Source: Prosapia bicincta (taxonomy: Eukaryota > Arthropoda > Insecta > Hemiptera > Cercopidae). Taken from it: DNA of 64,000 nt. The position numbers and the translations under genes are program-made. The stretch is from contig JBAIZL010000001.1 of the NCBI GenBank assembly GCA_036971475.1, positions 286,342,925 through 286,406,924 on the forward strand, given 5' to 3'. The notes beneath the pieces are model-generated. The model did no database searches and was not told the DNA's origin. It saw only the letters and a list, made by a program, of their open reading frames with translations. Position 1 is the stretch's first letter. Every line of letters starts with the position of its first letter. Below, piece by piece: positions 33,479 to 45,046 of the stretch.

Positions 33479-33721
33479 GTTGCTACATAGACCTAATCAA
33501 ACACTGCAGTTCTACCTTTGCTGAGAATGTTTGTTCTGGGACTAAGACTCCGTCTGCAGATGCAGTCCTGGGATTGTTGGCCTCGGGCAGATACAAAGCC
33601 AGGCTTATTGATTCTTTCATCGCGATAAACGACCCGCCGCAGGCTTTCCTTGCAATCAGACCGGCGAGCTTTCTTCCGATAACTGTAAACAAGGGACGGG
33701 AACGCTGCAAATATTTTAGAT
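33479..33721 (+). other. Candidate coding exon, unrecognised
   Basis: A plus-strand frame without ATG is open from the codon after a TAA (33476-33478) to a TGA near 33729. It includes SADAVLGLLASGRYKARLID and PPQAFLAIRPASFLPITVNK. The stretch is near 50% GC in a 30% GC neighbourhood. Upstream, TATTTAAC followed by GTTGCTACATAG resembles a branch point and 3' splice site. ATAACTGTAAAC could be a weak 5' splice site. The opposite strand is also open for 75 codons, so strand is uncertain. No family is recognised, and it could be a domesticated or decayed element. Confidence 0.3.
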
Positions 33722-33729
33722 TGGTTTGA

Positions 33730-34427
33730 AAGGAAAATTGCTTAAACCTAAACGTGTTGTATTTGTAATGCGATAATACAGCTCTAATGGAGGATTAGTT
33801 GATTACTCAATTTATATTTTTACACTGAACGAATTTTATTTATTTGACATTATTTATTTTCAACATTATAATTAGTGTTAAACATTGTATTTTTTAGTGA
33901 TATCCTTACATGTAAAAACGTTTGTGCTTGCGTTGTTGCGAATATAACTAAAAAACCCAGTGAGCCAGAGGAGGTTATATTTAGAACATTGGTTATACAT
34001 GACAAATAATGGACAACCTGTGCTTAAACACAGTAATAATTTCTTATCACGGCCATTTAGATTTAACTTCTTATAGATCAGGATAAAACTCAAATATCGT
34101 TGCGAGTAAATTGATAGGAGGTGACGTCATAACTAAGGGATATCCAACAGAATAGGTGGCAATCTGAAGGTGAATGAACTGTCCCAAATGAACTTAAATA
34201 AACAAATTAGGTTATGATAATGAAAAGAGCTTTATCGTATTCACATTTAGGTAGTTTAGAGGCTATGTTAAAATAACTGTCAAATATTCCCTGTAAATTC
34301 AGATATATCGTGTATACGTTTACGTTATGTGATAACGTATGATTTCGCACAACAGCTGTTGCTATTATTGTAGGACATGTTATATTCTTAATTGTACATT
34401 AGTAGAAAGTTAAATTATACGCCTACC

Positions 34428-34505
<78 letters not shown>

Positions 34506-35560
34506 ACTGTAAATATATTTTACTATTATTAAGACTTGTTAATACCGTGAGCTAATTTATTTGTTATATTAATTTACTAGAATCTAATTATTATTAAAAT
34601 TAAAAGTAACGTTATAAAACTTATATATTTTATAATATGTGTAACTAATTTAAAGAAATACAGTTATGATGTTAAATAGGATTATAACTATAGCATTATT
34701 ATCCTAGGCCTATTATAATATATTATTATATGGGATAATATATTTATGTAGCAATAAAGTTGTTTTTTAAGGAAAATAATGCTTCATAAACTAATTAAAT
34801 AAATTTGTTTATTTTAAAGACAACGTTTCGCAAACTAACTTGTTGTCCTTTTCTAATCTAGCTCTAAAACGCATAATTTTTATAAAACAGTACATTCTTA
34901 TATCAACTATAATTAATTCGTAAGACAATTTTAATTTCAAAACCTACTCAATTACAAACTACACAAATACAACCCCCCAAGGTAAAACGCCACCAGCTAG
35001 TCAGTCCAAATACAATTTCCGAAATACAAATCACATGTCACTGATGTAGCCTGTGAAGTAACAACTTATGCCCAACTAATGATCAAACAGAATCACGTTT
35101 GTAATGAATTCTTCCAAATCAATATCGCTGGACAAGTACCTGTATTTAATTAAATTTGAAATTTTATCGGAAAATATTAAAAATTCCACGTAATTTCCGT
35201 TAAGGAATAAAAATAAAACCTTTAAAAAAAAAGAGCACATCGCTTAACCTGCATTCTTTTGATGACAAGCATTTCACTCTGCAAACCTAATCCAAGTTCC
35301 ACTGCTCTTGATGCAGTCCTTTTTTAAGAGATGAACAGATTGAAACAACTCACAGCCTAAGCCTCCAGAACTCTTACAATATAGAAACGTTCATGACCTA
35401 CTAACAAGGATGTTTAGCAGTTCAGTATAGCATAGAAATCGTTTGGCTACTCTTTTTAAAACAAATTGAAAAAAACCGTTATTTTGGTTGTTTGCAATCA
35501 GTAAGATGAACACATCAATTATTAACATAGTCAAAATAACAACTTGAACATATCAGAAGC
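33730..35560. other. AT-rich stretch with poly(A)/(AT)n, no gene seen
   Basis: A17 followed by about 55 bp of AT dinucleotides lies at about 34429-34500. The segment 34795-34870 contains ACAACGTTTCGCAAAC, similar to the tail motif of other PLEs, but it lacks a clear CTGANGA box. No gene was recognised. Confidence 0.4.
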
Positions 35561-35569
35561 ATTAATGTA

Positions 35570-35574
<5 letters not shown>

Positions 35575-35610
<36 letters not shown>

Positions 35611-35766
35611 ATGAAAATTTAATTGGTTAATATACGGAGAACATCCGTTTAATTTGCAGTGCACAAAATAGCAGTTCCGACGTTTCCCTATAATCTCATC
35701 TAGCGTTGACGAGGTCAATTGCGATTTTATGCACTGCAAAATGAATATATATATATATATATATAT
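35575..35766. mobile_element. Degenerate foldback copy with (GT)n and (AT)n
   Basis: (GT)n at about 35575-35608 is followed by AACATCCGTTTAATTTGCAG. The inverse, GCACTGCAAAATGAA, lies at 35730-35745. The spacer contains TTCCGACGTTTCCCTATAATC. This is the same family as 28348-28521 with shorter, imperfect arms. (AT)n closes it at 35747-35766. Confidence 0.55.
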
Positions 35767-35769
35767 GTA

Positions 35770-36040
35770 CAATATTAGTATCGAATTTCAAATTATTATA
35801 CATAATTCTAAGGTAGAGATTTGAAGCTATAATTCTTACACTAAATTTTTGAATAAATAACTCTACAACTGTCACTGTTCTTGGCTATATTGATCCACAA
35901 CTTCTGGCGAAGTCAGAGCCAAGTACTCAGTTATAAATATTTTCGCTGTTTTAATTTCTAGTATATATTCTTCTTCTAGTTTATGGTATGTGAATTAGGT
36001 TTTGCGACTGTAACCGTCGCGGAACGAGACGCTAAATTAC
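35770..36040. other. No gene seen
   Basis: Unique AT-rich sequence between the foldback and the 20-bp minisatellite. Confidence 0.4.
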
Positions 36041-36049
36041 CAGTTTAGT

Positions 36050-36460
36050 CTACCACATCCCAGCTGAACCTACCTTTTCAAAGTTGACCTTACGATATTA
36101 AAGTTGAGCTTACCATATCACAGTTAGGATTACCACATTCCAGTAGAGCCTACCATATCAAATTTGAGTCTAACATATTAAAATTGAGTCTGCAATGTGA
36201 CACTTGAGCCTTCTCCATCAAAGTTTTTCCTAACTTATCAAAGTAGAGCATACGATATCATATTTGACCCTACCAGATCACAGTTGAGTCTATTATACCT
36301 AAGTTATATATCGAAATTTACCCTACTATATCTTAGTGAGCCTACTATCCCACAGTTGAATCTACCACATCTCAGTTGAGCCTACCACATTACAGTTTAG
36401 CTAATCACGTCACACATAAGTCTACCATGTCACAATTGAGAATACCAAGTCATATCAAAG
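36050..36460. repeat. Degenerate 20-bp minisatellite, about 20 copies
   Basis: Successive 20-bp units follow the pattern CTACCATATCACAGTTGAGC, for example CTACCACATCCCAGCTGAAC (36050-36069) and CTACCTTTTCAAAGTTGACC (36070-36089). Units keep register through most of the array but differ by up to half their bases, so the array is old. Register slips near 36300-36330. Confidence 0.85.
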
Positions 36461-36464
36461 GTAT

Positions 36465-37340
36465 TTACCGTACTTGATATATTCATTGTAGTTTCAGCTT
36501 TTTTTCATGAAAATGTTTCTTCACACAATTTTAGACGAACGTTTTTTTATTACAAAACTTACTAATATAAAATGTCTTACTTTTGATAACCGTTTAATAA
36601 TTCATAACATGTTATAATGACTCCCTTTTACATCTGAAAACGCACTAGTTGAAAGTATCAATCAAATCGTTTTAATTACCTCTATTTAAATGTAGAGAAT
36701 TTAGTTCTATACAGAATGTGTGTGCATTCAACTATCTAAAATCTCGGTTTACCCATCCGGAAAGTTTCAGTATCTTTTTTTCTGTTTAAATCGAACACAT
36801 GTTGATGAGAGCTTATTTGATTTCAGTGTTCATGAAACCAAATTAAAACTTGACAAAAAACATGGCGCAGTTTGTTAACAACTGGCACCACAATTCGGAA
36901 TTGTATTTTTTGTTTGTTAACGAATCTCTTTGAAAGTTTAATTAAATATGCTTTGAGTGCCAACCGCAGATGAGTTGGGTCTAATAAACTTTAACATAAA
37001 TTTGAGCTCGTTTTAAACAATATTTAGAGTGGTTTTATAGATACATTAATTCCAAAATTGATGGATAGTGTTCAATATAAAGTAAATACGTACAAACAAA
37101 GCAACGTACAGGTCTACCCCAACAGATTAGCCACTGTAATGAAATATATTTTATACAGGAAATTGTGTTTCATACGTTATAAATACGAAATAGTTTTACA
37201 AAACTCCTAAAAAGCTGCCGTTCAAGATGTATGTTGATGTAAATAGCGCTATTACACAACAGAAAAGCAATAACCAAATATTATAACCCTTGTAGAGCAT
37301 AGAAAAGTATTTTAGTGCACACAAACACGAAGACGCGGTT
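36465..37340. other. No gene seen
   Basis: AT-rich sequence with no recognised coding or repeat content. Confidence 0.4.
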
Positions 37341-37377
37341 AGCTCCAGTTGTGAGCAGGTATACTTCAAATATGCGA

Positions 37378-38465
37378 TCCTCCCACTCGGTGCTAGTAAT
37401 TTCCTTTATGTTCAGTACCACACGATCTTCATGTCCTTTCCCTAAGCGATCATCAAACTCGGTGCAAGTAATTTCCTTTATGTTCAGTACCACACTATCT
37501 TCATGTCCTTTCCCTAAGCGATCATCCTACGCGGTGCTAGCAATGTTCTTTATGTTCAGTACCACACGATCATCTTGTCCTTTCCCTAAGCGATCATCCC
37601 ACTCGGTGCTAGTAATTTCCTTTATGTTCAGTACCACACGATCCTCTTGTCCTTTCCCTAAGCGATCATCCCACTCGGTGCTAGTAATTTCCTTTATGTT
37701 CAGTACCACACGATCTTCATGTCCTTTCCCTAAGCGATCATCAAACTCGGTGCAAGTAATTTCCTTTATGTTCAGTACCACACTATCTTCATGTCCTTTC
37801 CCTAAGCGATCATCCTACGCGGTGCTAGCAATGTTCTTTATGTTCAGTACCACACGATCCTCTTGTCCTTTCCCTAAGCGATCATCCCACTCGGTGCTAG
37901 TAATTTCCTTTATGTTCAGTACCACACTATCTTCATGTCCTTTCCCTAAGCGATCATCCTACGCGGTGCTAGCAATGTTCTTTATGTTCAGTACCACACG
38001 ATCATCTTGTCCTTTCCCTAAGCGATCATCCCACTCGGTGCTAGTAATTTCCTTTATGTTCAGTACCACACTATCTTCATGTCCTTTCCCTAAGCGATCA
38101 TCCCACTCGGTGCTAGTAATTTCCTTTATGTTCAGTACCACACTATCTTCATGTTCTTTCCCTAAGCGATCATCCTACGCGGTGCTAGCAATGTTCTTTA
38201 TGTTCAGTACCACACGATCCTCTTGTCCTTTCCCTAAGCGATCATCCCACTCGGTGCTAGTAATTTCCTTTATTTTCAGTACCACACGATCTTTATGTCC
38301 TTTCCCTAAGCGACCCTCCCACGCGGTGCCATAGGTTTCTTCTATGTTCAGTATCGCACGGCTTTAATGACTTTCACCTAACCCAAACTCGAACGCAGGG
38401 CCATTATTTTCCTCTATTTTAAGTATCACAGGATCGTCATGTTCATTCCTTAGACGATCCGTATG
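37378..38465 (+). repeat. 72-bp minisatellite (13 good copies plus decayed ends)
   Basis: The unit is 72 bp, for example CTCGGTGCTAGTAATTTCC through CTTTCCCTAAGCGATCATCC. Thirteen copies run from about 37378 to 38314, with two decayed copies to about 38465. Because 72 is a multiple of three, any open frame stays open. The plus strand reads 339 codons from a GTG at 37315 (repeat of 24 residues including VLVISFMFSTTRSSCPFPKR). The minus strand reads VVLNIKEITSTEWDDRLGKG repeats but has a stop in each of four units where TCCTACGCG replaces TCCCACTCG. Unit variants occur in the order H N Y H, H N Y H, Y H H Y H, showing duplication of a four-unit block. Most differences between units change the amino acid on both strands, which argues against a selected protein. 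Confidence 0.9.
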
Positions 38466-38469
38466 AATA

Positions 38470-40005
38470 TCTACAAATACGTTAGCTTGTCTTTTTGGTA
38501 ATGAAACTAATCATTTACTGAAGTGTTGTATCCAATAACTTGTAATTTAGTTCATCCCGCAGATAGTGTGTTTCTAAGGGTTATTACTGTGAAGGAGGCG
38601 TTGTCCATATTACTTCACTATCAGGCTTAAAACGAACGATAGTAATGCTAATTAATGTTCGTTATTTTACCTGTAAACATAATATATACCATTAAATTTA
38701 AACTGGACATTTTTTAAAAATGCAAATATAGGTATCGATTAGAAGAATACGATAGATATTTACCTACACTAGTGATAACTTCGTGCCTAAATAATGTCCG
38801 TATTTCCGGGCTTTCTCGGATAAAGTTAATTTTGCCCGCAAGTGTTGCCCACCTGTTCCCCCTTCTTTTAATTACGCGCTTGATAAAAAAATGTATTAAA
38901 CGCATAAAATTTGCATGATATTGTTTCACCCCCACTTTATTTATTCAAAATCATAAAAGCCTTAGGTTTAATAAAGCCGCGGTCCAAGACAATATGTATT
39001 TTTAAAAAAGGAAAAACAGTATTAACATTAAACCGTCTTAAGAGGTTTGAAATGATATTATATTATATAATTAGGTGGAACTAAAAGTGACAATTATGTT
39101 TAAAAGGAATGAAATGTTGTAAATCTTTGTTTATTTTATATGTAGTTTCATCATTGCCGTGTTACTTAAAAATAATTTGTAAGGCAGTACAATCAATGCC
39201 AACTAAGGTTGGGAACTTTTAAAACTCAGTTTTCAACATTTATATAATTAATTACTCATATATCATTGAAAAAATAAGAACGTCACTATGGTGTATCTAA
39301 GACAAAACGTGATTCATTTACATAAAACACTAACATTTCTACAAAAGTGTGTAGTAAAGTCTAGATTTATGGAACATGTCTATAAAATGTTATATACATT
39401 TTTACACTTGACGATTATTTTATTTCAAAGTTGCATTGTTTCAATTTCTTACTATATATGATTTTTAATAATTATTCAACAAGTTTAGTGTAATACAAGT
39501 ATATTGTAAATTATATATTAATAATTAGAGCTTAGCTAGTGGATCTGATTCACAAAAATAAATAAAAAATTATGGTGGAGCGCAGAAACTGATCCGTTTT
39601 TTAAACTGTAAATTAAGGAAAATTGAACCTAGTTTGTTTAGTGTTTGTCTGTGTAAATTATTGTCTTAACAAGTAATATAGAAAAAACGTTTTTAAAGTC
39701 AGTTTCTACTGTAATCTAAGCAAATATATTTTAATTCTTTTACAATTATTATAATATGTTTAGGCATATACATATGACAAAATTACGATATTAAGTCCAA
39801 AATAGAAATTTTGCTTGAAATTTTGCAAATTTTGTTTCTTGCAATTTTTCCTTGCAATATTGTGTTGGACTTTTATGTGTTTGTTACTCTATTTATTCGC
39901 TTTTTTTCGTTACTAATTTATTACGTTGATGGAATCTATAAACGTCTTTCGACCTACCTCTTGTAATGCATCACTATACATCTTATAGCAATAGATTTCT
40001 AACTA
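38470..40005. other. AT-rich stretch, no gene seen
   Basis: No recognisable domain or structured repeat. Confidence 0.4.
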
Positions 40006-40012
40006 TGGGAAA

Positions 40013-40140
40013 GTTGGCTAAGTGCAAAAGTATTGGATTTCAAACATGCAGTTTCTCAGTTTGAATCCGATCGGGACACCAAGTTTTAAAGTTAAATTAT
40101 TGAATAAATATTTGAAAAACCTGAATTAACATCAATTGTC
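40013..40140 (+). mobile_element. tRNA-derived SINE copy
   Basis: GTTGGCTAAGTGCAAAAGT (A-box-like) and GTTTGAATCCG (B-box-like) are spaced as in a tRNA. They are followed by a tail with ATTATTGAATAAATATTTG shared with the inverse copy at 15735-15905. It is not a functional tRNA: the acceptor and anticodon stems do not form well. Confidence 0.5.
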
Positions 40141-40144
40141 ATCT

Positions 40145-42380
40145 ACTTTTTGATGTCATCTACTATACATCAAGAGATGTATTTGAACTTGATTGGATGA
40201 ATAAAAAGGTATTTTGTTAACTATTGAAAATGTGTACATATATATTGAAAATATATATATAAGGATACTGTGAGCTAACAGAAGGAATTGAAAAACAATG
40301 ATACTAGAACGCATTTGAGATTCAAAAGTGTGGGTTTATTATTAATGAAAATCTCTCTTTTATTCTCTTTAAAAAAAGGAAAACAAATGATTATTTTCTA
40401 TATATATATGATCGACATAAGACATAAATAGAGTCGGAAATTTATTATATCATTGTTTTATTACTTTGTCCAGAAATGAAAGATTTACAACCGAAACTTA
40501 TTCTTTTCAATTGAATTCTATTCTCAAGATGAAAACGTTTTGATGCGCTGCATTTAGGAAATAAAACTGGAATCCCTTATTTCCGTCATCCCAGACAATA
40601 TCCAGCTGGATTAGTGTCTGCGTCCGATGTAAACACCGCTCTGTTGAGTCGAGGAAGAGATTTATTGATTTTATCGAATTCCGTGGACAATTGTATCTTA
40701 AAATACATTTAATAATGATTTTATCCTTCATATTGCTTACAAGAATATAAAAACACGAAATGTCTTAAAGTTAATAATTTTATTACGAAGCGGGTTTCTG
40801 ACAATCGAAAATTATCAAATTTTAATCCGAGTGTTGGAATCGTATAATTAATGAGTTGATAGTGTATATGTGCATTGGTTTGATAAAATTATTACTGGAA
40901 AGCCTTGGATGGAGAGGTTCTTGTTTAAGGGATGTCGAACTTGGGTCTTCCTTTTTAGTACTACAGACTACTTTAACTCCTTTATAGAGACTTCTCCATG
41001 GTTCCTGTGTAGCAAGTATATCTGGTGGAAAATTAAACTAAGTTACTGCATTCAAATAACGAAAAACAGCTGGTCAATACCTATAACCTACATAAAACTT
41101 CCTAAACCCATCCTCTCCTCTATCTTTCACACGAAAAACCTGAGAGGTCCCCTCTTAAACATTTTCAGAATTTTAAAAATTCTTTTTTTCTCTAATCTTT
41201 TGTATTTAAAATGGCTTGATTAGACTAACCATAAACTTTATACCACAAACACATGTAATACGTTGCCCATTGGCACTTTAGTTTTTGTCTTCACTAATCA
41301 TAACACCACACTACAGTAGTTCGAACGGTTTAAACATCTTCTGTCTAGTCATCGTTTGCTTATTTTCGAGCAGCTGGAGACCTCTGTCCGAATGTTAGGT
41401 AAAGTCTCTAATCATGTTTGCAGGCCATATTCTTTATTTCCTCTGAAATCTTAGAAATTTTCAGATTTCCGTGAATATATTATATTTTAGTTATACCAAG
41501 AGCTATTAACCACACTCCTTAGTATCTTGTTCTGGAACGACTGAAGAATTTCTGCATTCGATTCTTTGAAAGATAAAATGACTTGTTTTTAGACCTGGAT
41601 GAAGGGGAATAGAAAACATACTCCACTACAACAGCAGAAGGCATCAGGAAAGTCTCGGTAGTTCTCTAACCTATGTATAATCTACTCCCTCTACTGAGGA
41701 ATGTCTCCTTACTTTATGGACTAATTATCGTGTCTTTTATATAGCGCTAGAAGATCAACTACTATTAAAACAAGAACATTCAACTAACCGTCAAGTGTGT
41801 AGCGTCACACGCCTTAAAATAAACTCCCCTTTTGGGGTCATGAGGAATAGGCTATATATATTCCTGTCGCACCCCCTTATAAGATGAAATTAATGAATGA
41901 TATTGCAACACTAGAACTAAGAAAAAGACGCAATGACCGTCAAATAGGGGATATGGCGAAAAAGGATATGTACTAGTAAAATAGATCTCCTCTCAGCTGG
42001 GATAGATAACGTTATCTAACTGCTGTATTGAAGGTAATACAAGGCAATTTTAACCTTTATTTCAATTTCATTTTAAAGAAGGGTGTTTGTAACGAAAGTA
42101 AATAAGTCAAGAAACTTGGTGGATTTTTAATAAGTGTCAAATAGATGATGTATATCATTTTTTAAGTTTTTTCTTTATGAATCTAAAACTTAGGTAAAAC
42201 AATCTGTAACCATTATGAGTTTCCTTGTCTTGAGCATTACATCCTTGTATCAGGATCTTCTGGCATACTCATTGGCAATCTGTTCAGTGATGCTGGAATT
42301 GATGGATCCCAAAGCAACTTCTGTACAAGGCCATCAAGTGTGAATCTTAGTGTTCCTCTATTCGACGGAAGGGGCTCTCC
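40145..42380. other. No gene seen
   Basis: Frames at 40507-40731 (minus) and 40870-41223 (plus, GTG start) are not recognised. The part from about 41230 to 42380 has more even composition and may be an old decayed element, but no motif is visible. Confidence 0.35.
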
Positions 42381-42598
42381 TGTCACTATTTTCCTGTTGA
42401 GGTGGTTGCGAGAGGTCTGCCTATTCCGTACTTAAGGAGTTGGGAATTAATAGAAACAAAATTAGTGAGTATTTGCGGCGTGTCTCCAGGGCTGCTCTTG
42501 AGGCGTCATACTGTCTGTGACAACGAAGATTTAGCACATGGGTGTCAAGCAGTGAGGATAAAGTTGTGGCCAAGCAAAAATGATTTAAACCGTCGTAA

Positions 42599-42608
42599 CC
42601 ACGTCTCC
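42599..42608 (+). repeat. Candidate target-site duplication, left
   Basis: CCACGTCTCC, identical to 47137-47146 right after the poly(A) tail. Finding a given 10-mer by chance within a 1-kb search is unlikely but possible. Confidence 0.55.
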
Positions 42609-42680
42609 CCAGCAAGCTGGCCTGAGCAACCGGGCGGGTCCACAGGTGGCGGATAGTGGGACGGCCTACAGAAATGTAGG
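42609..42680 (+). other. Run of four short hairpins at the LINE 5' end
   Basis: CCAGC-AA-GCTGG (42609-42620), GCCTG with CGGGC (42620-42635), CCAC-AG-GTGG (42640-42649) and CCTACA-GAAA-TGTAGG (42665-42680) follow one another. The last is a perfect 6-bp stem with a GAAA tetraloop. A structured RNA at the 5' end of the element, possibly promoter or ribozyme related, is inference. Confidence 0.45.
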
Positions 42681-43055
42681 TTACCTGTGAATAAGGATTC
42701 CGGAAGGTTTCTGAATATGCAGGCCTGGACCAAGGCTATGGTTCAAAGGTGAGGAATTATCCCTCCTCGTCAGTCAACCTGTTGGGCGTGGTAGAAATAA
42801 CCGAGTGCTCTGACCGGGGAGACTGGGGTAGTTGGGAATTAAGTCCTCACAATGCTACTCTCACCTCCCGGGTGAACCAAGGGCAATGCGACAGTGAAGT
42901 ATGGGCGGGAAACTACCCAAACGACACAGTTGTAAAAAAGAGAGTAAAGCAGGCTGTTCGTCTGAGCAGTTAATAATGTCCTGAACTTGGGGTGTGCTTC
43001 AAGGTCAGTGACTGAATACCCAATCCAAGGTGGAAGGCATCGTGCCGAAGGATGA

Positions 43056-43418
43056 ATGGCTGCAGGGTATAAAATGCAGTCCCAAACGATCCCCTTGAGG
43101 AACCAGACAAAACCTCATTGTATGTTGTCTTGCCAGGGCAGTGGGGGCTCTGCTCTGGTCGACCGTTATTTCCCCCATACTCGTGGGACTTTAATGGACC
43201 AAGTAAGTAAAAGAATTTATTTCGAGACTGCACAGACAGTGGGAGCCAATGAGACGGCAAACCGTGAGTCTGTAGCAGATGTGTCAACGGCAACCATCAC
43301 TGGGGGTGCGGGGGCGGCTGTCAAGCTGCCGACTGCAGAAACCGGTGAAGTGGCTGTAGAGTTGAGCACGATGTCTAGTCCTGGGGTTGCTCTGCGGACC
43401 CAGGCGACTGCAAATTAA
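43056..43418 (+). pseudogene. Possible ORF1 (gag-like) remnant of the LINE
   Basis: This 120-codon frame (ATG at 43056) ends with TAA at 43416-43418, eight bases before the ORF2 start codon. It is the arrangement of ORF1 followed by ORF2 in two-ORF LINEs. The second half is rich in Ala, Thr, Ser and Val (ADVSTATITGGAGAAVKLP). No CCHC knuckles are present and the frame is far shorter than a normal gag-like ORF1. Either most of ORF1 was lost, or the element belongs to a clade with a single ORF and this is leader sequence. Confidence 0.3.
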
Positions 43419-43426
43419 GCAGAACA

Positions 43427-45046
43427 ATGATCAAGATCCTCCAAGTGAACCTACAGCATAGCAGGGCGGCGAGTGCTGTCGTGTGTTGGATGCTGGACAG
43501 GGGAGAGGTGGACTTGGTTCTCATCCAGGAGCCATGGATTTCTGGAGGACGAATATGCGGGCTGGCGACATCTGGAGGTAAGTTGTTGTACGATAAGGAC
43601 TCCGGTGTTCCCAGGACGTGTATCCTGGTTAGGAGGGGGTTGAGTGCTTTTGTACTAACGGACTTCTGCTGCAGGGGCTTAATAGCAGTGACGGTGGAGC
43701 TGCGGGCGGAGGGGAGGATGAAGAGGCTGAACCTTGCCACGGCATATCTCCCCTTTGACTACGCGGGGGCTCTACCAACACAAGAGCTGAGGAGGCTGGT
43801 CGAGCACTGTGGGGCTGTGGATGAGGAGCTGCTGGTGGGGATGGATGCTAACTCCCATCACACTTCGTGGGGAAGTACAGGTACCAACACTAGAGGTGAG
43901 GAACTTTTAGCTTATCTTAGCTCTAAGAATTTACTAGTCTTAAATCAGGGGGAAGAGCCGACGTTTGTCACTAGGGCCAGACAGGAGGTCCTGGACATAA
44001 CGGGGGCATCGAACCAGACGGCTAGGTATGTACTAAACTGGCATGTGTCGGATGAACCATCTTCTTCTGACCACAGACATATTAGGTATGATATCTCTCT
44101 AAATCCAGCCATGGTTCGGCCAACCAGGGATCCAAGAAGAACAGACTGGGACTCCTACAGGAGGGACCTGGGAGTTCGGATTGAGGAGGCTGGATTGGAG
44201 TATGGTGGGAGGAGAGAGCTAGAAGACTCTGTCGCATTGGTTGGCGAGGCTATAGTAGAATCCTTTACTGATAACTGCCCTCTTAGTGAGGGGAGAAAAG
44301 TAGGGGATCCGTCATGGTGGAGCAAGAAGCTAGCCAAACTTCGGAAGACTACCAGGAGACTCTTTAATAGAGCAAAAAAGAACGGGGAGTGGGACCAGTA
44401 TAGGAAAACATTAACCGAATACAACAGGGCAATTAGAGAAGCACGCAGGAAGTCCTGGAAGGAGTTTTGTCAAGAGATTGACAAAACTCGGGAAGGGGCA
44501 CGACTGCATAAAGTGCTATCTAAGGACCCAGTTAATCCGGTGGGGCTGCTAAGAACCCCACTGGGAAATATAACAAAAACTGCAGGGGAAACTGTGGAAG
44601 AATTAATCAGAACACATTTCCCTTCCAGTACCCTGAGGAAACTTGGGGGAGCAGATACTGAACCAGTTGCCAAACTCTCCACAAGACGTGGTAAGAGGGA
44701 GGACTGGGAAGTGGCAAGGAGGATAGTAACTCCACAAAGGGTAAGATGGGCTATTGGCACATTTAAACCCTACAAATCTCCAGGTCCAGATGGGATCTAT
44801 CCTGTGCTGCTGCAGCAGGGAATGGATTTGCTGGTACTGGTACTTACTAAATTATACAGGCTAAGCATTGCTTTAGGGCATGTGCCGGCAGCCTGGAAAG
44901 CTAGTAAGGTGGTCTTTATACCTAAGCCCACCGGTAACCAATCGGAAGGGAAAGGATACAGACCTATTACACTCATGTCCTTTGTTCTTAAGGGACTTGA
45001 AAAACTGGTTGATAGGCATATTGGGGGGGGGGTGCTTTGGCCATAA
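43427..45046 (+). pseudogene. LINE ORF2, first part: apurinic endonuclease and start of RT
   Basis: The start codon is ATG 43427. Residues 1 to about 225 form an apurinic-like endonuclease: LQVNLQHSRAASAV (5-18), catalytic Glu in LIQEPW (32-37), GMDANSHHTSWGS (about 137) and SSSDHRH (about 210). This domain nicks the target to prime reverse transcription. A basic linker follows, then the first reverse-transcriptase block, KSPGPDGIYPVLL (about 450) and YRPITLMSFVLKGLEKLV. The frame ends at TAA 45044-45046, shortly after a G10 run at 45023-45032. The rest of the RT continues in another frame from 45037. Loss of one G (or gain of two) explains the break. Up to that point there are no stops, so the copy is fairly young. 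Confidence 0.85.

Noticed and set aside
34795..34870. PLE tail with ribozyme on the minus strand
   Set aside because: GCGAAACGTTGT is suggestive, but the CTGANGA box is absent and no endonuclease sequence is nearby.
37315..38334. 339-codon plus-strand frame as a real repeat protein
   Set aside because: It starts at GTG, is entirely 72-bp minisatellite, and unit differences are mostly replacement changes. The openness follows from the unit length.
40870..41223. 117-codon frame as a gene
   Set aside because: GTG start, no motif, and no supporting splice or codon signal.
42609..42680. HDV-like ribozyme at the LINE 5' end
   Set aside because: Local hairpins explain the pairing. I could not lay out the double pseudoknot, so only structured RNA is claimed.
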